Origin: Heterohyrax brucei
Lineage: Eukaryota; Chordata; Mammalia; Hyracoidea; Procaviidae
Reading direction: 5' to 3'
DNA: 64,000 nucleotides
Assembly (NCBI GenBank): GCA_028571685.1
Contig: CM053162.1
Coordinates: forward strand, 5,956,001-6,020,000
Part shown: piece after piece, positions 37,423 to 50,569 of the stretch
How the letters are laid out: every line of letters starts with the position of its first letter
Numbering within the stretch: the stretch's first letter is position 1
Translations under genes and position numbers: made by a program
The notes under the pieces: model-generated
Databases searched by the model: none
Told to the model about the DNA's origin: nothing
The model's input: the letters and a program-made list of their open reading frames with translations, nothing else

Positions 37423-37924
37423 ACATTACATATATATAATGATTATATATATATACTTTTAGGAAATACAGATAAAGAAGAACAAAGAAAGAAAGAATCT
37501 GGAATGAAAAAAGGAAGAAAGGGAATAAAAGAAGAAAGAAAAAGAAAAAAGGACAAAAGAAAGACTACACCATGATTTCATCACTCAACAATGTCAATTA
37601 TAAAATTTTCTTGCATATTTTCCCACTGCTTCTAAAGAAGCATAAGACACATGTATGTGGATGTGTATAACATAAAATGGAATACTATACTTACTATATA
37701 TATAATACATTCAGTGCAAGTTCTATCAAGTGACAACCAGCCTTGCAAAGACAACTGGAAAGGAGACCACGGGAAGGGAAACCAGCACTGAAAGTGCCTG
37801 ACAATATACATGCTATGTGCTATGAACTAGTGGTAAAATGAAGAGAAAAAAACAGGCTCTGTCTCCAAGGAGTTTAACTCCTAGTATTAGGTAGATATGG
37901 CTAAAAACAGATTTTATGTATGAA
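37423..37924. other. Simple repeats and unclassified sequence
   Basis: TA-rich run at 37428-37457 and GAAA-rich tract at 37478-37565. No gene. Confidence 0.5.
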
Positions 37925-38949
37925 GTGAGAGGCGGAACCAAGATTGCAGCATAGTCAAAAAGACACTTCTGGTGATCCCTCTGGCAACAAAGACCTTCAC
38001 CCAACACAGATGAATCAATTACACTTTACATCCTAGGAGCCCCCAACATCAATGAGAAACTTGAGAAACCGAACTGAGCAATGGGAAAGGATGAGCAAGT
38101 CCAAAAGTATCAGACTTGACCTGCTGGGAATCAGCAATGGCCAGCATGGTGAGTGGAGCACTGGTATTTGTAGGGCATCTTCCTGAACATCAAAGAGCAG
38201 TAGAAATTGCACTTGAGTCTCCAGATCCAGTGAGAAATGGTGTTTGACCATCAAAATCTAAGCAAATGCCATTTAGCTATCACTCACAGCTCTAAATCTT
38301 TCCTGTGGGATAAACACTCCATTTTCCCAGAGCTCCTCCTCTCTCTGCACTGTGCCTGGCTCCAAAGTCTGATGCCATTAAGCTGGAGGTAGGACTCCTT
38401 AAGGCAGCTCTGAGCCATTCTCATAGAGTACGAGAACGAACAATTTAACAAACTGGAGAAACAGGTAAGGAAAGTCTGCTGACTCACTCAAGTGGGAAAC
38501 ACATGGCAGGAACAATGTCTTAATCTATAATCAGTCATAAGGGGACACACACCATACTCACAGACACTCAGCCTCTTGCCTTTCTCAATGCCTGCAGCCA
38601 GATACCTTTGACTACACCAATCACCACTACTCATCTAGGACGGTAGGGAAGAGCCAGAACCACACACTTGGTGACTGACTACCTGGACACCTGAGCTGAA
38701 TCCACACAAGAAAAGTGAATGGACTCCTAGGCTCCCATGTCTAGTAACAGCTCTAGCCACCTGGTAACATGATGTTAGAGCTTCAAAAGCACCAATAAAA
38801 AAAATATTATGCAAGACCAGCCTATGTGGACATTTCTAAAACAAGACAAAACACCATGATAGAACACAGTAAGTAAATATAAAATAAATTCAACTTACTG
38901 ATGACTTGGAAACAACAGTTCATATCAAATTATTTAAAGAAGCATACCA

Positions 38950-39830
38950 CTATGGCTTCAGAAAGCTCCAGAAACAAAGAAACAAGAAATTTTCTAGATG
39001 AAAAGAATGCACTGGAATTATCAGCAGTAGTGTACAAATGATTAGTACTTAGAATTCTTCTTCAAGAGATCAGAAAGGACATGAGGAAAAATGCAAAAGA
39101 GCATAATGACAAATTGATCATGCTGCAAGAAAGCACACAGTAACAAGAATAAGAAATTCAGAAAATTAATAATAAAATCACAGAATTAGACAACTCAAAA
39201 GAAAGTCAAAGGAGCAGAACTGAGGCAATGTAAGGCCAATTTAGTAAGACTGAAGATAAAGCATGTAATACCAACATATTAGAGAAAAAAATCAGCCAAG
39301 CCAAGCCAAATGTCAAGAAAGATTACAAATTATGTGGGACTATATGAAGAGGAACAGTCTATGAGAGACTGAAATACCAAAACAAGGGAGTAATAACAAT
39401 GTTGAAGACTTGTTAATGGAAAATTTCTTTGATATCATGAACAATGAGAAGTTACCTAAGATGCTCAACAAACTCCTTATCAGTAGATGTCAAAAGAAAG
39501 ACACAAAGGCATATTATTATCAAACTTGCCAAAACTAAACACAATTTTAAAACTGGCTATGGAAAAACGAAAAATAACCGACAAAGTAGAGTCAAGAAGA
39601 CTATACTTGGATGACTCAGCAGAAACCATGCTGACGAGAATGCAATGGGATGATACGTACAAACACTTGATGGAAAATAACTGCCAGCCAAAAATGATGT
39701 ATTCAGCAAAATATGGAAAATTAGGACATTTCCAGATAAACAGAAATTTAAGGAATTTACAAAATCCAAACTGAAGTTACAAGAAATACTAAATGGAGTT
39801 CTTTGATTAGAAAATCAAAAACATCAGGTA
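38950..39830 (+). pseudogene. L1-C ORF1 relic
   Basis: The open piece at 39487-39774 carries the ORF1p C-terminal domain (SAETMLTRMQWDDTYK). Upstream coiled-coil sequence is broken by stops and by a short SINE-tail insertion near 39295. Confidence 0.7.
39295..39313 (-). mobile_element. Probable AfroSINE tail fragment in L1-C (ultra-short)
   Basis: On the minus strand it reads acatttggcttggcttggc, the SINE-tail word, inside an otherwise regular L1 ORF1. Other L1 copies at this spot (31420-31440) have only an A-rich run. The short size makes this less certain than the other copies. Confidence 0.45.
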
Positions 39831-41048
39831 AAAATCCAAGACCAGAATACAGAGCAGAGTAACTAGATATCAATAAAAACAGGGAAATCATAAAAATAAA
39901 TCAAAATACTGAAAAAAGGGAAACATGTCATTTACACAAATATTATGACAAAAAAAGAGAGACTTAAAAGAAAATGTAGTCACAGATCTTTCATATGGAA
40001 GTCAAGGCACTGTAAAGAAATTAAAGACTGGTTTAAATTTAGAAAGGTAGGGGTAAAAACCAAGATACTCATAAAGGAAGTTATCAATCTTATGTACAAG
40101 AAAAGAAAAACATAAAGAGTAAGCAAATACAAAAACCATTAACACTGAAAAAGATGAAAACACTCAATATAGAAAATGTAATGCAACAAAGGAATTGTCT
40201 ACAATGCACAAACAATTACTCTTGAAATGGAGAAACTTACATTGCTCATGGTTTAGAAGATTCAACATCATAAAAATATCTATTCTACCTAAATCAATCT
40301 ACAGATAGAATACAATCCAAATACAAATTTCAGTGGCATTTTTTAATGACAGTAGAAACAAACCACCGACTTCATATGGAAAGGAAAGAGGCCCTGGGTA
40401 AGTAAAGTGTGACTAAAGAAGAACAAAGTGGGAGGCCTTACACTGCCTGACTTTAAAACCTATTACACTAGCAGGGTAGTCAGAACAGCCTGGTACTGGT
40501 ACAAAAACAGATACATAGACCAGTGCAACAGATCTGAGAATTGAGATGTAACATCATCCATCTATGAGCATATGTTTGACACAGGTGTGAAGTCCATAAA
40601 CTGGGGAAAAGACAATGTCTTTAACAAATGTTGTTAGCATAACTGGATATCTATCTGCAAAAAAAAGAAAAAAAGAAAAAGAAACAAGACCTGTATCTCA
40701 CATGATGAACAAAAAATAACTCAAAATTTATCAAATACCTAAGCATATATTCTAAAATAATAAAGATCACAGAAGAAAAAATAGAAATAATGCTATGAGC
40801 CCTAAGACACAGCACAAACAAGCTATAAAACCTTCCTAACAATGCTCAAACACCAGAAGACAAAACAGATAACTGGAAACTCGTAAAAATTGAACACTTG
40901 TGCTGACCCAAAGACTTCATGAAAAGAGTAAGAAGACAGCATACAGACTGGGGAAAAAAGAAACAAACAAATGTGACTACTACACATCTGATCAGCACCT
41001 AGTCTCCACAATCTACAAGATAATAGAAATCCTCAACAAGATAAAGGC

Positions 41049-41070
41049 GAGCCAAGCCAAGTGCCATCCA
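41049..41070 (-). mobile_element. Very short AfroSINE tail insertion in L1-C
   Basis: On the minus strand it reads tggatggcacttggcttggc, the SINE end. The neighbouring bases, gataaagg and gacaacccaattt, belong to L1 ORF2 and would otherwise almost join. Confidence 0.65.
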
Positions 41071-41265
41071 GACAACCCAATTTAAAAATGGCCAAAGTAT
41101 ATGAACAGACATTTCACCAAACAAAAGATACCAGTGGCTATCACATACATGAGGAAATGCTCACGATCATTAGCCATTAGAGAAATCCAAATCAAAACAA
41201 CACTGAGATATCATCTCACCCATAAGGCTAGCATTAATCCAAACTAATATGAAATTATACATGAT

Positions 41266-41330
41266 CTACCCTGGCCCCTAAGGTCGTCATGAGTCAGATC
41301 CGACTCGACGGCCCTTAGCTTTGGCTTGGC
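41266..41330 (+). mobile_element. 65-bp AfroSINE 3' fragment in L1-C with perfect TSD
   Basis: It starts ctaccctggcccctaagg and includes gatccgactcgacggc and the cttagctttggcttggc tail. The 9-bp flanks atacatgat (41257-41265 and 41331-41339) are identical. It lies within L1 ORF2 sequence and so is younger than L1-C. Confidence 0.9.
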
Positions 41331-42059
41331 ATACATGATGGAGAGGTTGTGGAAAGACTGGAATAGTTTTGCACTGCTGGAGGGAACTTAAAATGCTAAA
41401 TCCACTCTGGAATTGATTTGGCAGTTTCTTAAAAAGCTAGACAAAGAAATACCATATGATCCAGTCATCCTACTTTTTGGAATACATCCCAGAGCAAGAA
41501 GGGCTGTCACATGAATAGATATGTGCATACCAACATTTCTTGTGGCACTGTCCACAGTAGTAAAAAGATGGATTAAACCTAGGTGTCCAACAACAGATGA
41601 AGGGATAAACAAACTATGGTATATTCACACAATGGATTACTATGCAATGATAAAGGACAATGCTCTTGGGAAACATTCATTTCACAACATGAAGTAATCT
41701 GGAAGACATTATGCTGAGTAAAATTACTCAAGTTGCAAAAGGATAAGTAATGTATGAAACCACAATTATAAGGACTCAAGAAAATGCTCAAACACACACA
41801 CAGTCTTTGCAGCTTACAAGGGTAGGGAAGGAGAGAGAGGGATATTCACTGATTATATAGTAGATAGGAGTTGGGTTAGGTGAACTCAGTGACTATCAGA
41901 TATGTGAGGAAATGATCTCCAGTAGAATGGAGATCAGCACAACTAGACTAAACCAAATGCTAAGAGGTTTCCTAAAAGTAACCCCAAATTTTGAAAGACG
42001 TAGTAGCAGGAGTAAGGGTTGGAGGATCATGATTACTGAGGACAATGAAGTCAACTGGC

Positions 42060-42069
42060 ATAACAAATT
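42060..42069. other. Left TSD of L1-D
   Basis: ataacaaatt here is identical to 51691-51700. With the C before it the match is 11 bp. It proves that the minus-strand L1 between them inserted into the 3' UTR of L1-C. Confidence 0.85.
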
Positions 42070-43620
42070 ATTTAATTATTTATTTGTGATTAAGTGGAAG
42101 TAGATAATCTAAATCAATTTTGCATGCCTACCTATCTGCAGTTCCTTCTGCTCTCCTTGCCAAGTGACAGCACATTCCAAGCCTGGTCCATTTTTGCCTC
42201 AAGAGTTGGCCTCAGTAGTGTTTTCAGGCCAGGGGCAGCAGCAGGTCTAGGGGCCAGGCTGCCAGGGAGTCCTCCAGGCATCTGACCATCAATTGTGGTC
42301 CATTAGTAGAGTTTTCAGCTAAACTCCTTTGTCTCATGTTGCCACAGGGACTCTACACTGTGTGCCCCATTAGAGCTGTCTGTGGCGGTAGCCAGGCATC
42401 ATCTGGTTCTTCTGGTTATATGTTGATACGGTTTGCTGTTCACATGAGACCTTCAGTCTCCTGAGCTCTTTCTCCCCCACGTCTTTGTTGTTCTCAGACA
42501 TCACCTTTTCTGAACCAGTTGGGATGTTATGGTGTACCTCAGATGGCAGTTTGTTAGCTTTTAAGACCCCAGATACACTCACCAATATAAGATTCAGAAG
42601 ACTCTTAGCAATAGGCTAGTTATGCCAACTGGTTTTGATGTCCCCAGAAAGCATGGTCCTCACACTTCCACCCTTACTACTTTATCCTTGCAATATTGCA
42701 TTGAGATTAAAAGAGTTTTCATTTTATGGTGAAGTCCAGTTAAGTTGGTCTACTTTCTACTGTGTGCTATCACTGCTTTCACACAACCAAATTTCTATCA
42801 ACTATCAAATCTATGAGCAACCCTCTCCCTCCATCCTCACCCACGTAGCCATCAAAAAGTCTTTTCTTCTGTACATGAGTCTATTTTTAAATCCTTATAG
42901 CAGGTGCCTTGTACAATATTTGTCTTGTGCCACTGACTGATTTGACTTAGCATAGTTACTTCCAACTGAAACCAAGTTATGAGATGCTTCCTAAAATCAT
43001 CACTATTCTTTATCATTGCATAGTGTTCCACTGAGTATATGTTTATCCATTTGTCTGCTGATGGGCATCTCTGTCCACTTCATCTTTTAGCTATTGTAGA
43101 CTGTGCTGCTACAAACATTCATGTGCATGTGTCTGTTTGTGTGACACCCCTTGTTTCTGTAAGATATATTCTGAGCAGTGGGATTACTGGATCAAAAGGT
43201 ATATCTATTTCCAGCTTTTTAAGGAAGCACAACTTGCTTTCCAAAAAGGTTGTACCATTTTGAGATCCCATCAGCAGTGTAGGAGAGTTTCCATCTTTCC
43301 ACAGCCTCTCCAACATTTGTTGTTTTCTGCATTTTTGGACTATGGCCAACCTAGTTTGGGTGAGATGGTGTCTTATTGTAGTTTTGATTTGTATTTCTCT
43401 ACTACCTAACAACCATGAGCATTTCCTCATGTGCCTTTTGGCTACCTGGATGTCCTCTTTGGTGGAGTGTCTGTCCATATCCTTTGCCCATCACTTAATT
43501 GGGTTACTTACCTTCTTGTTGTTGATATTTTGCAGTGACTTGTAGATTATAAAGACTGAATGTCAGTTTGATATATAGTTGATGAATGTTTTTTCCCATT
43601 CTGTATGTAGTCTTTTAACT

Positions 43621-43834
43621 TTTTTTTTGTTTTTTATTTTATTATGACTGAGTGAAAATGTACATTACCATATAAATTTGCATGCCCACCTATATGCGGT
43701 TTCCACTGCTCTCCCTGCCTGGTGACAGCACACTGTTCCTCTTTGCTCCATACATGTCTCATCCTCCCAACAGTCTCCTTTCCCCTCCTCTCCACTCACT
43801 CCCCTTCCTCCAGCCAGAGGTCAGCAGGATGATA
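43621..43834 (-). mobile_element. 214-bp L1 3' end inserted in L1-D
   Basis: A T-rich tail (43621-43641) is followed by atgactgagtgaaaatgtac and the L1 3' UTR up to gtcagcaggatgata. The flanks cttttaact (43612-43620) and ctttcaact (43835-43843) match at 8 of 9 bases. It is the same L1 3' UTR family as L1-A. Confidence 0.85.
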
Positions 43835-44190
43835 CTTTCAACTCTTTTGACAAAGTCTTTGGATGAACAAAAGTGTTTGATTCTCAGCAGTTCCCATTTA
43901 TCTATTTTCTTTTCTGTCGATTGTGCTTTCTTTCTCAGATTTTGTACTCTGTCTAAGCCATGTATCAGAACTTCAATTGTTGACCCTATTTTTTCTTGCA
44001 TGATCATTATCATTTTATGTTTGATATTTAGGTCTTTGACCCATTTTGAGTTAGTTTATGGGTATGGTGTGAGATATAGATCTTATTTCAGTTTTTGCAG
44101 ATAGATATTCAATTTTGCAAACACCATTAGTTAAAGAGACTGTTTTTACTTGTTCATGATCCTAGGGCCTTTGTTCAAAAGAGGATGGTG

Positions 44191-46555
44191 GCAACTTACC
44201 TGGGATGTGGAAGAGTCAAGATGGTAGACTAAACACATGTCTCCCTAAATCCCTCTGGAAACCAAGAGCTGAAATGATAATTAAATGGAGCCTTCTGGAC
44301 ACCTAGTGAGCCGTGGGATGCGGCATAGGGCGGTTAATTTGGACTTCATACCACTGAATGCAATACCTCCTCTATTTCACTGACTCTACTCTCAGAGATC
44401 ACAGGCTTGAACAGACCAAAGGTAACTCACCATTTTGATTTTTTTTATTCCTCTGTCTTGGCCGGCAGGCTGAGCTGGGACTTGACTAGCTGCTGGTCTT
44501 GGACGCATGGCTGGTGGGACCAGCAAGTGTAACTGCCATGCTCTGAGAGCCTGGCTTTGGACTCTATACAAGTCGGCTCCTCTAGCCTATCTTTCTGCCT
44601 CTATCATGTAATAGCCGTACAGACGTTCTTGTGCGGGATGCCATCTTGATCCACTGAGAAACAGAGAAGCCCAGGCAGAGGTCCTGGCTAGACTTGGTTC
44701 CTAGGCTGGGAGGTGGCGCCTGCCAGGGAAAGAGTGCTTTTCCAGCAGGGAGGCAGTGTTTTGCACAGTGTCACTTGGGGCTGCAGCCCAGCAGTGGAGG
44801 CTGTGGACTCTGGGCATTTCGGCACTCTTGGCCTCTCTTTCCACCAGGAGCCTGGTCCCAGCCAGCTGGCGAGCTTGTTCAGGACACTATCTTGTTTCAC
44901 TGGGAGGTGGAGTCATCTTTACGGAAGCCTGAGCTGGAACTAATTCCTGGGCTGGGAGACAGTGCCTACCCAGACGAGACCGCTCTTCCCGCAGAAAAGC
45001 AGAATTCTACATAGTATCACCTACAGCTGGGGCCCAACAGCAGAGGCAAGCAGGCCAGTAGCCTTCCTGTATTTTGAACTAGGTTATAACATCTGGGGTT
45101 CAATATAGAGGTACTAACTCTGCCAGCTGGGAAGAGGGACATATACACTGGAAAACCTGACTTTGCAAGTTCTCAAGTATTTTTTACTTCTCATTTTAAG
45201 ATAGCCTAGAGAAACAACTGTGGTTCATCTTCACAGTATCTCTTCCAGCCTCTACTGACTCACATGAAGCCCAAAAAGCAGCAAGTTTTAGAGAAGATGG
45301 TAACCTGGAAATCACCGATGGTATCAAAAGGCCCCATAAGAAATCACCTCAGAACTTCCCAGAAGAAGAAGGTTTTCTGAAACTATCTGAAGGTGAATAC
45401 AGAAGGATTATATAGAGCCCTCCTAGACCTTATACAAAATGCAGCAGAGCAAAATGAAAAATTAAGTAAGCTGTTCTATCTGATGGAACATCAGTACTCA
45501 GAAATCCAACAGCTCAAGAACAAAATCAAAGACATAGAAACTTCAATTCAAAGCCAGTAAAACAGAATGGAACAAATGGAAAAGAGAATTTCTGATTCGG
45601 AAGACAGAGCTACTGATTCTAGTATCTACAAGAAGAAATCAGAAAAAAAGAAACAAGAAAAATGAAGAAGTATTAAGAAGCATGTGGGAGTCTATTAAGA
45701 AGAACAATCTATGTTTAACTGGAGTCACTGAACAAGGTGAGACACCTGAGAACACAGAGAATACTCTTGCTGAGCAGCTGACAGAAAACTTCCCAGAAAT
45801 TATGAAAGAATACAATAGATATCCAAGATACGTATCAAACACCACTCAACATAGATCTCAAAAGAAAGACTCCAAGACATATTATAATCAAGCTTAACAA
45901 AATGAAACATAAGGAGAAACTCTTAAAGGCAGCAAGACTCAAAGCAAAGCTAACATTCAGAGGGAAACCCTGTAGGCTTTCGTCAGATTTCTCAGCAGAA
46001 GCCATGCTAGCACGGAGACAGTGGCATGACGCATTCAAAGCCTTGAAGGAGAAGAAATTCTAACCAAGAATTCTATATCCTGCGAAACTATCTTTCAAAT
46101 ATGAAAATGAAATGAAAACATTTGCAGATAAATGAAAACTCAGAGACTTTGTAAAAACGAAACCAAAGCTGCAAGAAATACTGAAACAATCTCTCGGCTT
46201 AGAAGAACAAAACCGCTAACTTTATATTTTAGAAAGACACATTATCCAGAATCCTACTCAGTTAGTTAAGGCTCCAAACACAATCAAAGCTATAATAGTG
46301 AAAGAAACAATCTAGTGATCATATTATGTAAGCTATGATATCATCATATTAAAAAGATGGATGTACTACAGTCATTATAGTCCTTCCAGAAGGAGAGGAA
46401 GTTGACAAGACTGGTAGCAATCAAAATGGGTTCATCTGTAGTTTATTAAGCAGGATCATAGGGGAAGCTGCAAAGCACAATAGAGAAGCAACATACTATA
46501 TCAAGAAATGTAATATAGGAGTCTCAATAACCACAAAATCAACCCTGAAAAAGGT
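44191..46555 (+). mobile_element. 2.4-kb L1 5' fragment inserted antisense in L1-D
   Basis: It starts at an L1 5' end and then aagagtcaagatggtagac, has two tandem ~245-bp 5' UTR units (starts at 44638 and 44883), ORF1 and the inter-ORF spacer, and stops at cctgaaaaaggtga. ORF2, 3' UTR and poly(A) are all absent. The flanks gaggatggtg (44181-44190) and gaggctggtg (46556-46565) match at 9 of 10 bases. It closely resembles the 5' half of L1-A. Confidence 0.85.
45264..46200 (+). pseudogene. L1 ORF1 relic in the 5' fragment
   Basis: It starts with a Lys-rich N-terminus (ATG at 45264). The piece at 45682-45897 carries the RRM segment (LTGVTEQGETPENTENT). Further C-terminal-domain sequence is in another frame (for example 45935-46060). 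Stops and frame changes make it dead. Confidence 0.8.
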
Positions 46556-49500
46556 GAGGCTGGTGCCATCTTTGGAGTCTCAGCTCTGTTCCATTGACCG
46601 ATCTGTCTGTTCTTGTACCAGTACCAGGCTGTTTTGACCACTATGGCAGTGTAGTAAGTGTGAGCTCTCCCACAGTGGTCCTCTTCTTCTGTAGTGCTTT
46701 ACTTATCTGGGGTTTCTTCCCCCTTCCAAACAAAGTGGGTGATCTGCTTCTCCACCTCATTAAAAAATGACACTCAAGTTGTACCAAGATTGCATTGTAT
46801 ATGTAGATCATTTAGGGTAAAATAGACATTTTTACAATATTAATTCTTCCTATCCATGAGCAGGGTGGGTTTCTCCACTCATCTAAGTTTCTTTTGGTTC
46901 CAAACACAGCAAGGTCTTGTAATTCTTTCTGTATAGTTCTATTAAGTCTGGTTAGATTTGCTCCTAGGTATTTTATCTTCTTGGGGTCTATAATAGTAAA
47001 TAGTATTGATATGGTGATTTCTTCTTTGATGATCTCTTTGCTGGTGTAAAGGAATCCTACAGACTTACTTAGGTTTACCTTATATCCTGATAGTTTGCTG
47101 AACCCTTCTATTGGTTCAAGTAGTTTACTGATAGATTCTTTAGGATTCTCTGCATATACAATCTTATCATCTTCAAATAGGGAGACTTTTACTTCTTCTT
47201 TGCCAAAGGAGTTGCCCTTTATTTCTTTGTTCTAGTACAATGTTGAACAGAAGTGGTGAGAGTTGGCATCCTTGTCTAGTTCCCGTTCTCAAGGGGAATT
47301 CATTCAGTCTCTCCATTAAGGATGATGCAGGTGGTTGGCTTTGTGTGAATGCACCCTTACATGTTTAGAATTTCCCTTCCTTTCGTATCTTGCTGAGAGT
47401 TTTTTAGGGTGAATGGGTGTTGCAGTTTGTCAAATGCCTGTTCTACATCAATTGACAAAATCAGGCAATTCTTATCTTTTGTGCTATATATGTGGTTGAT
47501 CACATTCACTGTTTTTCCAATGTTGAACCAGCCTTGCAACCCTGGTATGAATCCAATTTGATCATGATTTTTTTTTTCCTTTGATGTGTTGTTGAATTCT
47601 ATTGGCTAGGATTTCATTGAAGATTTTTGCATCTAGGTTCATGAGTGATATTGATCTGTTGTTTTCTTGTGGGATCTTTCCCTGTCTTTGATATCAGGGT
47701 TATGCTGGCTTTATAGAATCAATTTAGGAGCATTCTATTACTTTCTATGATGTGAAATTGCCTCAGCATATTGGAACTAATTACTCTCTAAAAGTCTGGT
47801 AGAATTCTGCAATGAAGCCATCTGGGCCACAACTTTTTTTGGTCGGTAGTTTTTTTTATGACATTTTCAGTCTTTTCGTCTGTGATGGGTTTATTAAGTT
47901 GTTCTACTTCTTGTGATAATTTTGGTGGGTGATATGAATCTAGAAATCTGCCCATTTCCTCTAGGTTTTCAAATCTGTTAGAGTACAGACTTTCATAGTA
48001 CTCTGTAATGATACATTTGATTTCAGTGCATCTGTTGTGACATCTGCCATCTCATTTCTTATTTGGGTTATTTGTTTCTTGTCCTAATTTTCTTTCGTAA
48101 GTTTAGCCAATGGTTTATCAATCTTGTTGATGTCTTCAAAGAACAAGCTTTTGTTTTTGTTAATTTTTTCAATTGTTCTTCTATTGTCTAATTCATTTAG
48201 TTCTGCTCTAATCTTTATTACCTCTTTTCTTTTGGTGCCTCAGGGGCTCGGTTGTTGCTCTCTTTCTACCTGTTCAAGCTGTTGGGTTAATTCTTTTGTT
48301 TGGGTGCTTCCTGCCTTCTGGATGTGTGTGTATTTATAAACATAAATCTACCTCTGAGCACTGCTTTGGCTGTATCTCATAGGTTCTATTAAGATGTGTT
48401 TTCACTCTCATTTGATTCCATAAACTTCTTCATTTCATCTTTGATTTATTCTATAATCCATGGATTTTTGAGCAAGCTCGGTTTCCATGAGTTCAAATTT
48501 CTATCTATGTTTTTTTCTGCTGTTAATTTCAACTTCTATGGCTTTATAGTCTGAGAAGATGCTTTGCAATAATTCAATGGTTTGGATTTTGTTGGGACTT
48601 GCTTTATGCCCTAACACATTGTCTATTCTGGAAATGTCTTCATGTGCATTGTAGAGAAGGTGTACTTTTCTGTTGATTGATAAAAAATTCTATATATGTC
48701 AATGAGGTCTAGTTGGTTAATTGTTACAATGAGATTTTCTGTACCTTTACTGAGCTTTCTCCTGGATGATCAGTTCATTACTGAAAGTGGAGAGTTGAAG
48801 TCTCCTACTGTTATTGTGGAGTGATCTATCTCATTTTTCAATATTGTCAATGTTTGCTCAAATAAATTTAGAAGTTTTGGTATTGAATGCATAAATATTT
48901 AATATTGTTATGTCCTGCTTATGTATTGAATCTTTTAGCAATAAAGAGGGACCATCGTTTTCCAGAATGGTGGATTTTACATTAAAGTCTGTTTTCACTG
49001 AGATCAGTATTGCCACTCCAACATTTCTTTGCATGCTGTTGGCTTTGTATATATTTTTTCATGTTTTGATTTTCAGTTTGTTCGCATCTTTAAGTCTAAG
49101 GTATGTTTCTTTTCAGCAACATATAGATGGACAGTATCTTTTGATCCAGGATGTCACTCTCTGTATCTTTATTAGAGCATTCAATCTGTTTATAGTCAGG
49201 TAATTATTGATAGGTATGTGTTTAGTGCTGTCATTTTGATGCCCTTATTTTTTTGTGTTGTCGATTTTTTTTATATTGCTCTTAATATTCTGTTCTGGGT
49301 TATTCTTTATGAGTTGACTTTTCATCTTTTTCAGTCTTGGTTTCGTGTTTGTTGAGACTCTTGTGTTATGTTTCTTGTGTTGATATGTCACACTGTTATT
49401 TTGTTTAGTGACTACCCCTATGATTCCCCTTAATATTCTAAGTTTAAACCAGGATTTCACTTTTGTATATCTTTTTAAAATATCCTTTCCATCAGAAAGG

Positions 49501-49599
49501 GTTATACATATTGTAATATATCCCTCTTTTTAGTGTGATGATGTCATAGTTTTTGTTTTACGATCACTGGTTCCCAGCTTTTAATATTGTAGCTTTGAT

Positions 49600-50560
49600 T
49601 AAGCTTTGTGACTTCCCTAACTGAGTAGTATTCTGGATGTTGTATCCTGCATTGCTTCCTTAAGTATACACTTAATGTTTTTTTTGTTTTGTTTGTTTTT
49701 CTAAGCAAAGAGCTTCTTTCAGTATTTCCTACAGGTTTGGTTTCATTTTTACAAAGCCTCTGTTTATCTGCAAATGTCTTAATTTCATCTTCATATCTGA
49801 GAGACAATTTTTCAGGATATACGATTCTTGGTTGGAAGTTTTCCTCCTTCAAGGCTTTAAATGTGTCGTCTTAGTCCCTGCTTGCCAACATCATTTCAGT
49901 CAAAAAGTCTGCTGAGAGCCTACAGGGCTTCCCTTTGTGTGTTAGCTTTGCTTTAAGCCTCGCTGCCTTTAAGAGCCTCTCTTTATGATTTATTTTATTA
50001 AACTTATAATAACATGTTTTGATGTCTTTCTTTTGGGCTCCAGTTTTTCTGGTGTTCAATAAGCATCTTGGATATCTGTATCCTCTTCTTTCATAACTTC
50101 GGGAAGTTTTGTTAGCAACTCTACAACAGTACTGTGTATTTTCAGCTATTCTTCCCTGTTCAGGAATTCCAATTATTTAGAGATCATTTCTCTTGATAGA
50201 GTCCCACATGTTTCTTAATGCGTCTTCACTTTTCTTATTTCTCCTCATAAATGCTGATGTCAATTGCTCTATCCTCAAGTTCACCATCTCCTCAATTCTG
50301 TTCTTTTGACTTCAGATTGAATTATCTCATTCTGTAATTTTATTTTTGATCTGCTGGATTTCAGATTGTTGATGTTCCATCGGTTCAAATAACTTACTTA
50401 ATTTTTCATTTTGTTCTGCTGCACTTTGTACAATCTCTAGAAGGGCTCTATAAATAATTATTTTGTACCCAACCTTTAATAATTTCAGAAAGGCTGCTTC
50501 ATCTGGGAAGTTTCTTGATTCTTCATTTTCGGAATTTTCCATAGCCATAGTAGGTCACTT
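49600..50560 (-). pseudogene. L1-D ORF1 relic
   Basis: The coiled-coil part is at 50327-50548 (-), with SAAEQNEKLSKLFEPMEHQ. The C-terminal domain is at 49871-50059 with LLKAARLKAKL and at 49544-49852. Frames differ between the parts. Confidence 0.8.
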
Positions 50561-50569
50561 CTTTAAATG

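Larger units (their letters stand above)
40205..41760 (+). pseudogene. L1-C ORF2 3' half relic
   Basis: It begins with the L1 word ttgctcatggtttagaaga and continues through aaaatggccaaagtatatg to ataaaggacaatgctc, the region after the RT palm. The endonuclease and RT core are deleted. No long frame remains. Confidence 0.75.
37925..42059 (+). mobile_element. L1-C host, left part, plus strand
   Basis: An old plus-strand L1. The 5' end is near 37925 (gtgagaggcggaaccaag). A 5' UTR follows, then an ORF1 relic (about 38950-39830), a large internal deletion near 40200 and the 3' half of ORF2 (about 40205-41760). The 3' UTR starts but is cut at 42059, where a minus-strand L1 begins. The rest of the 3' UTR lies at 51701-52362, after that insertion. 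Three very short SINE tails are inserted in this part. Confidence 0.85.
43119..49250 (-). pseudogene. L1-D ORF2 relic (interrupted)
   Basis: L1 endonuclease-reverse transcriptase sequence on the minus strand. Its 3' part is at 43119-44180 and its main part at 46556 to about 49250. The C-terminal piece at 43119-43478 includes FDPVIPLLRIY, a common L1 ORF2 C-terminal feature. The piece at 47357-47539 includes the RT segment [13 protein letters not shown]. No frame is open for long. Confidence 0.8.

Noticed and set aside
43682..44104. 140-codon plus frame
   Set aside because: Antisense to L1 3' UTR and ORF2 sequence, crossing a nested L1 junction.
42070..46555. A simple twin-primed L1 with an inverted 5' part
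   Set aside because: The host ORF2 resumes at 46556 exactly where it stopped at 44190, with a near-perfect TSD, so the plus-strand part is an insertion into L1-D.
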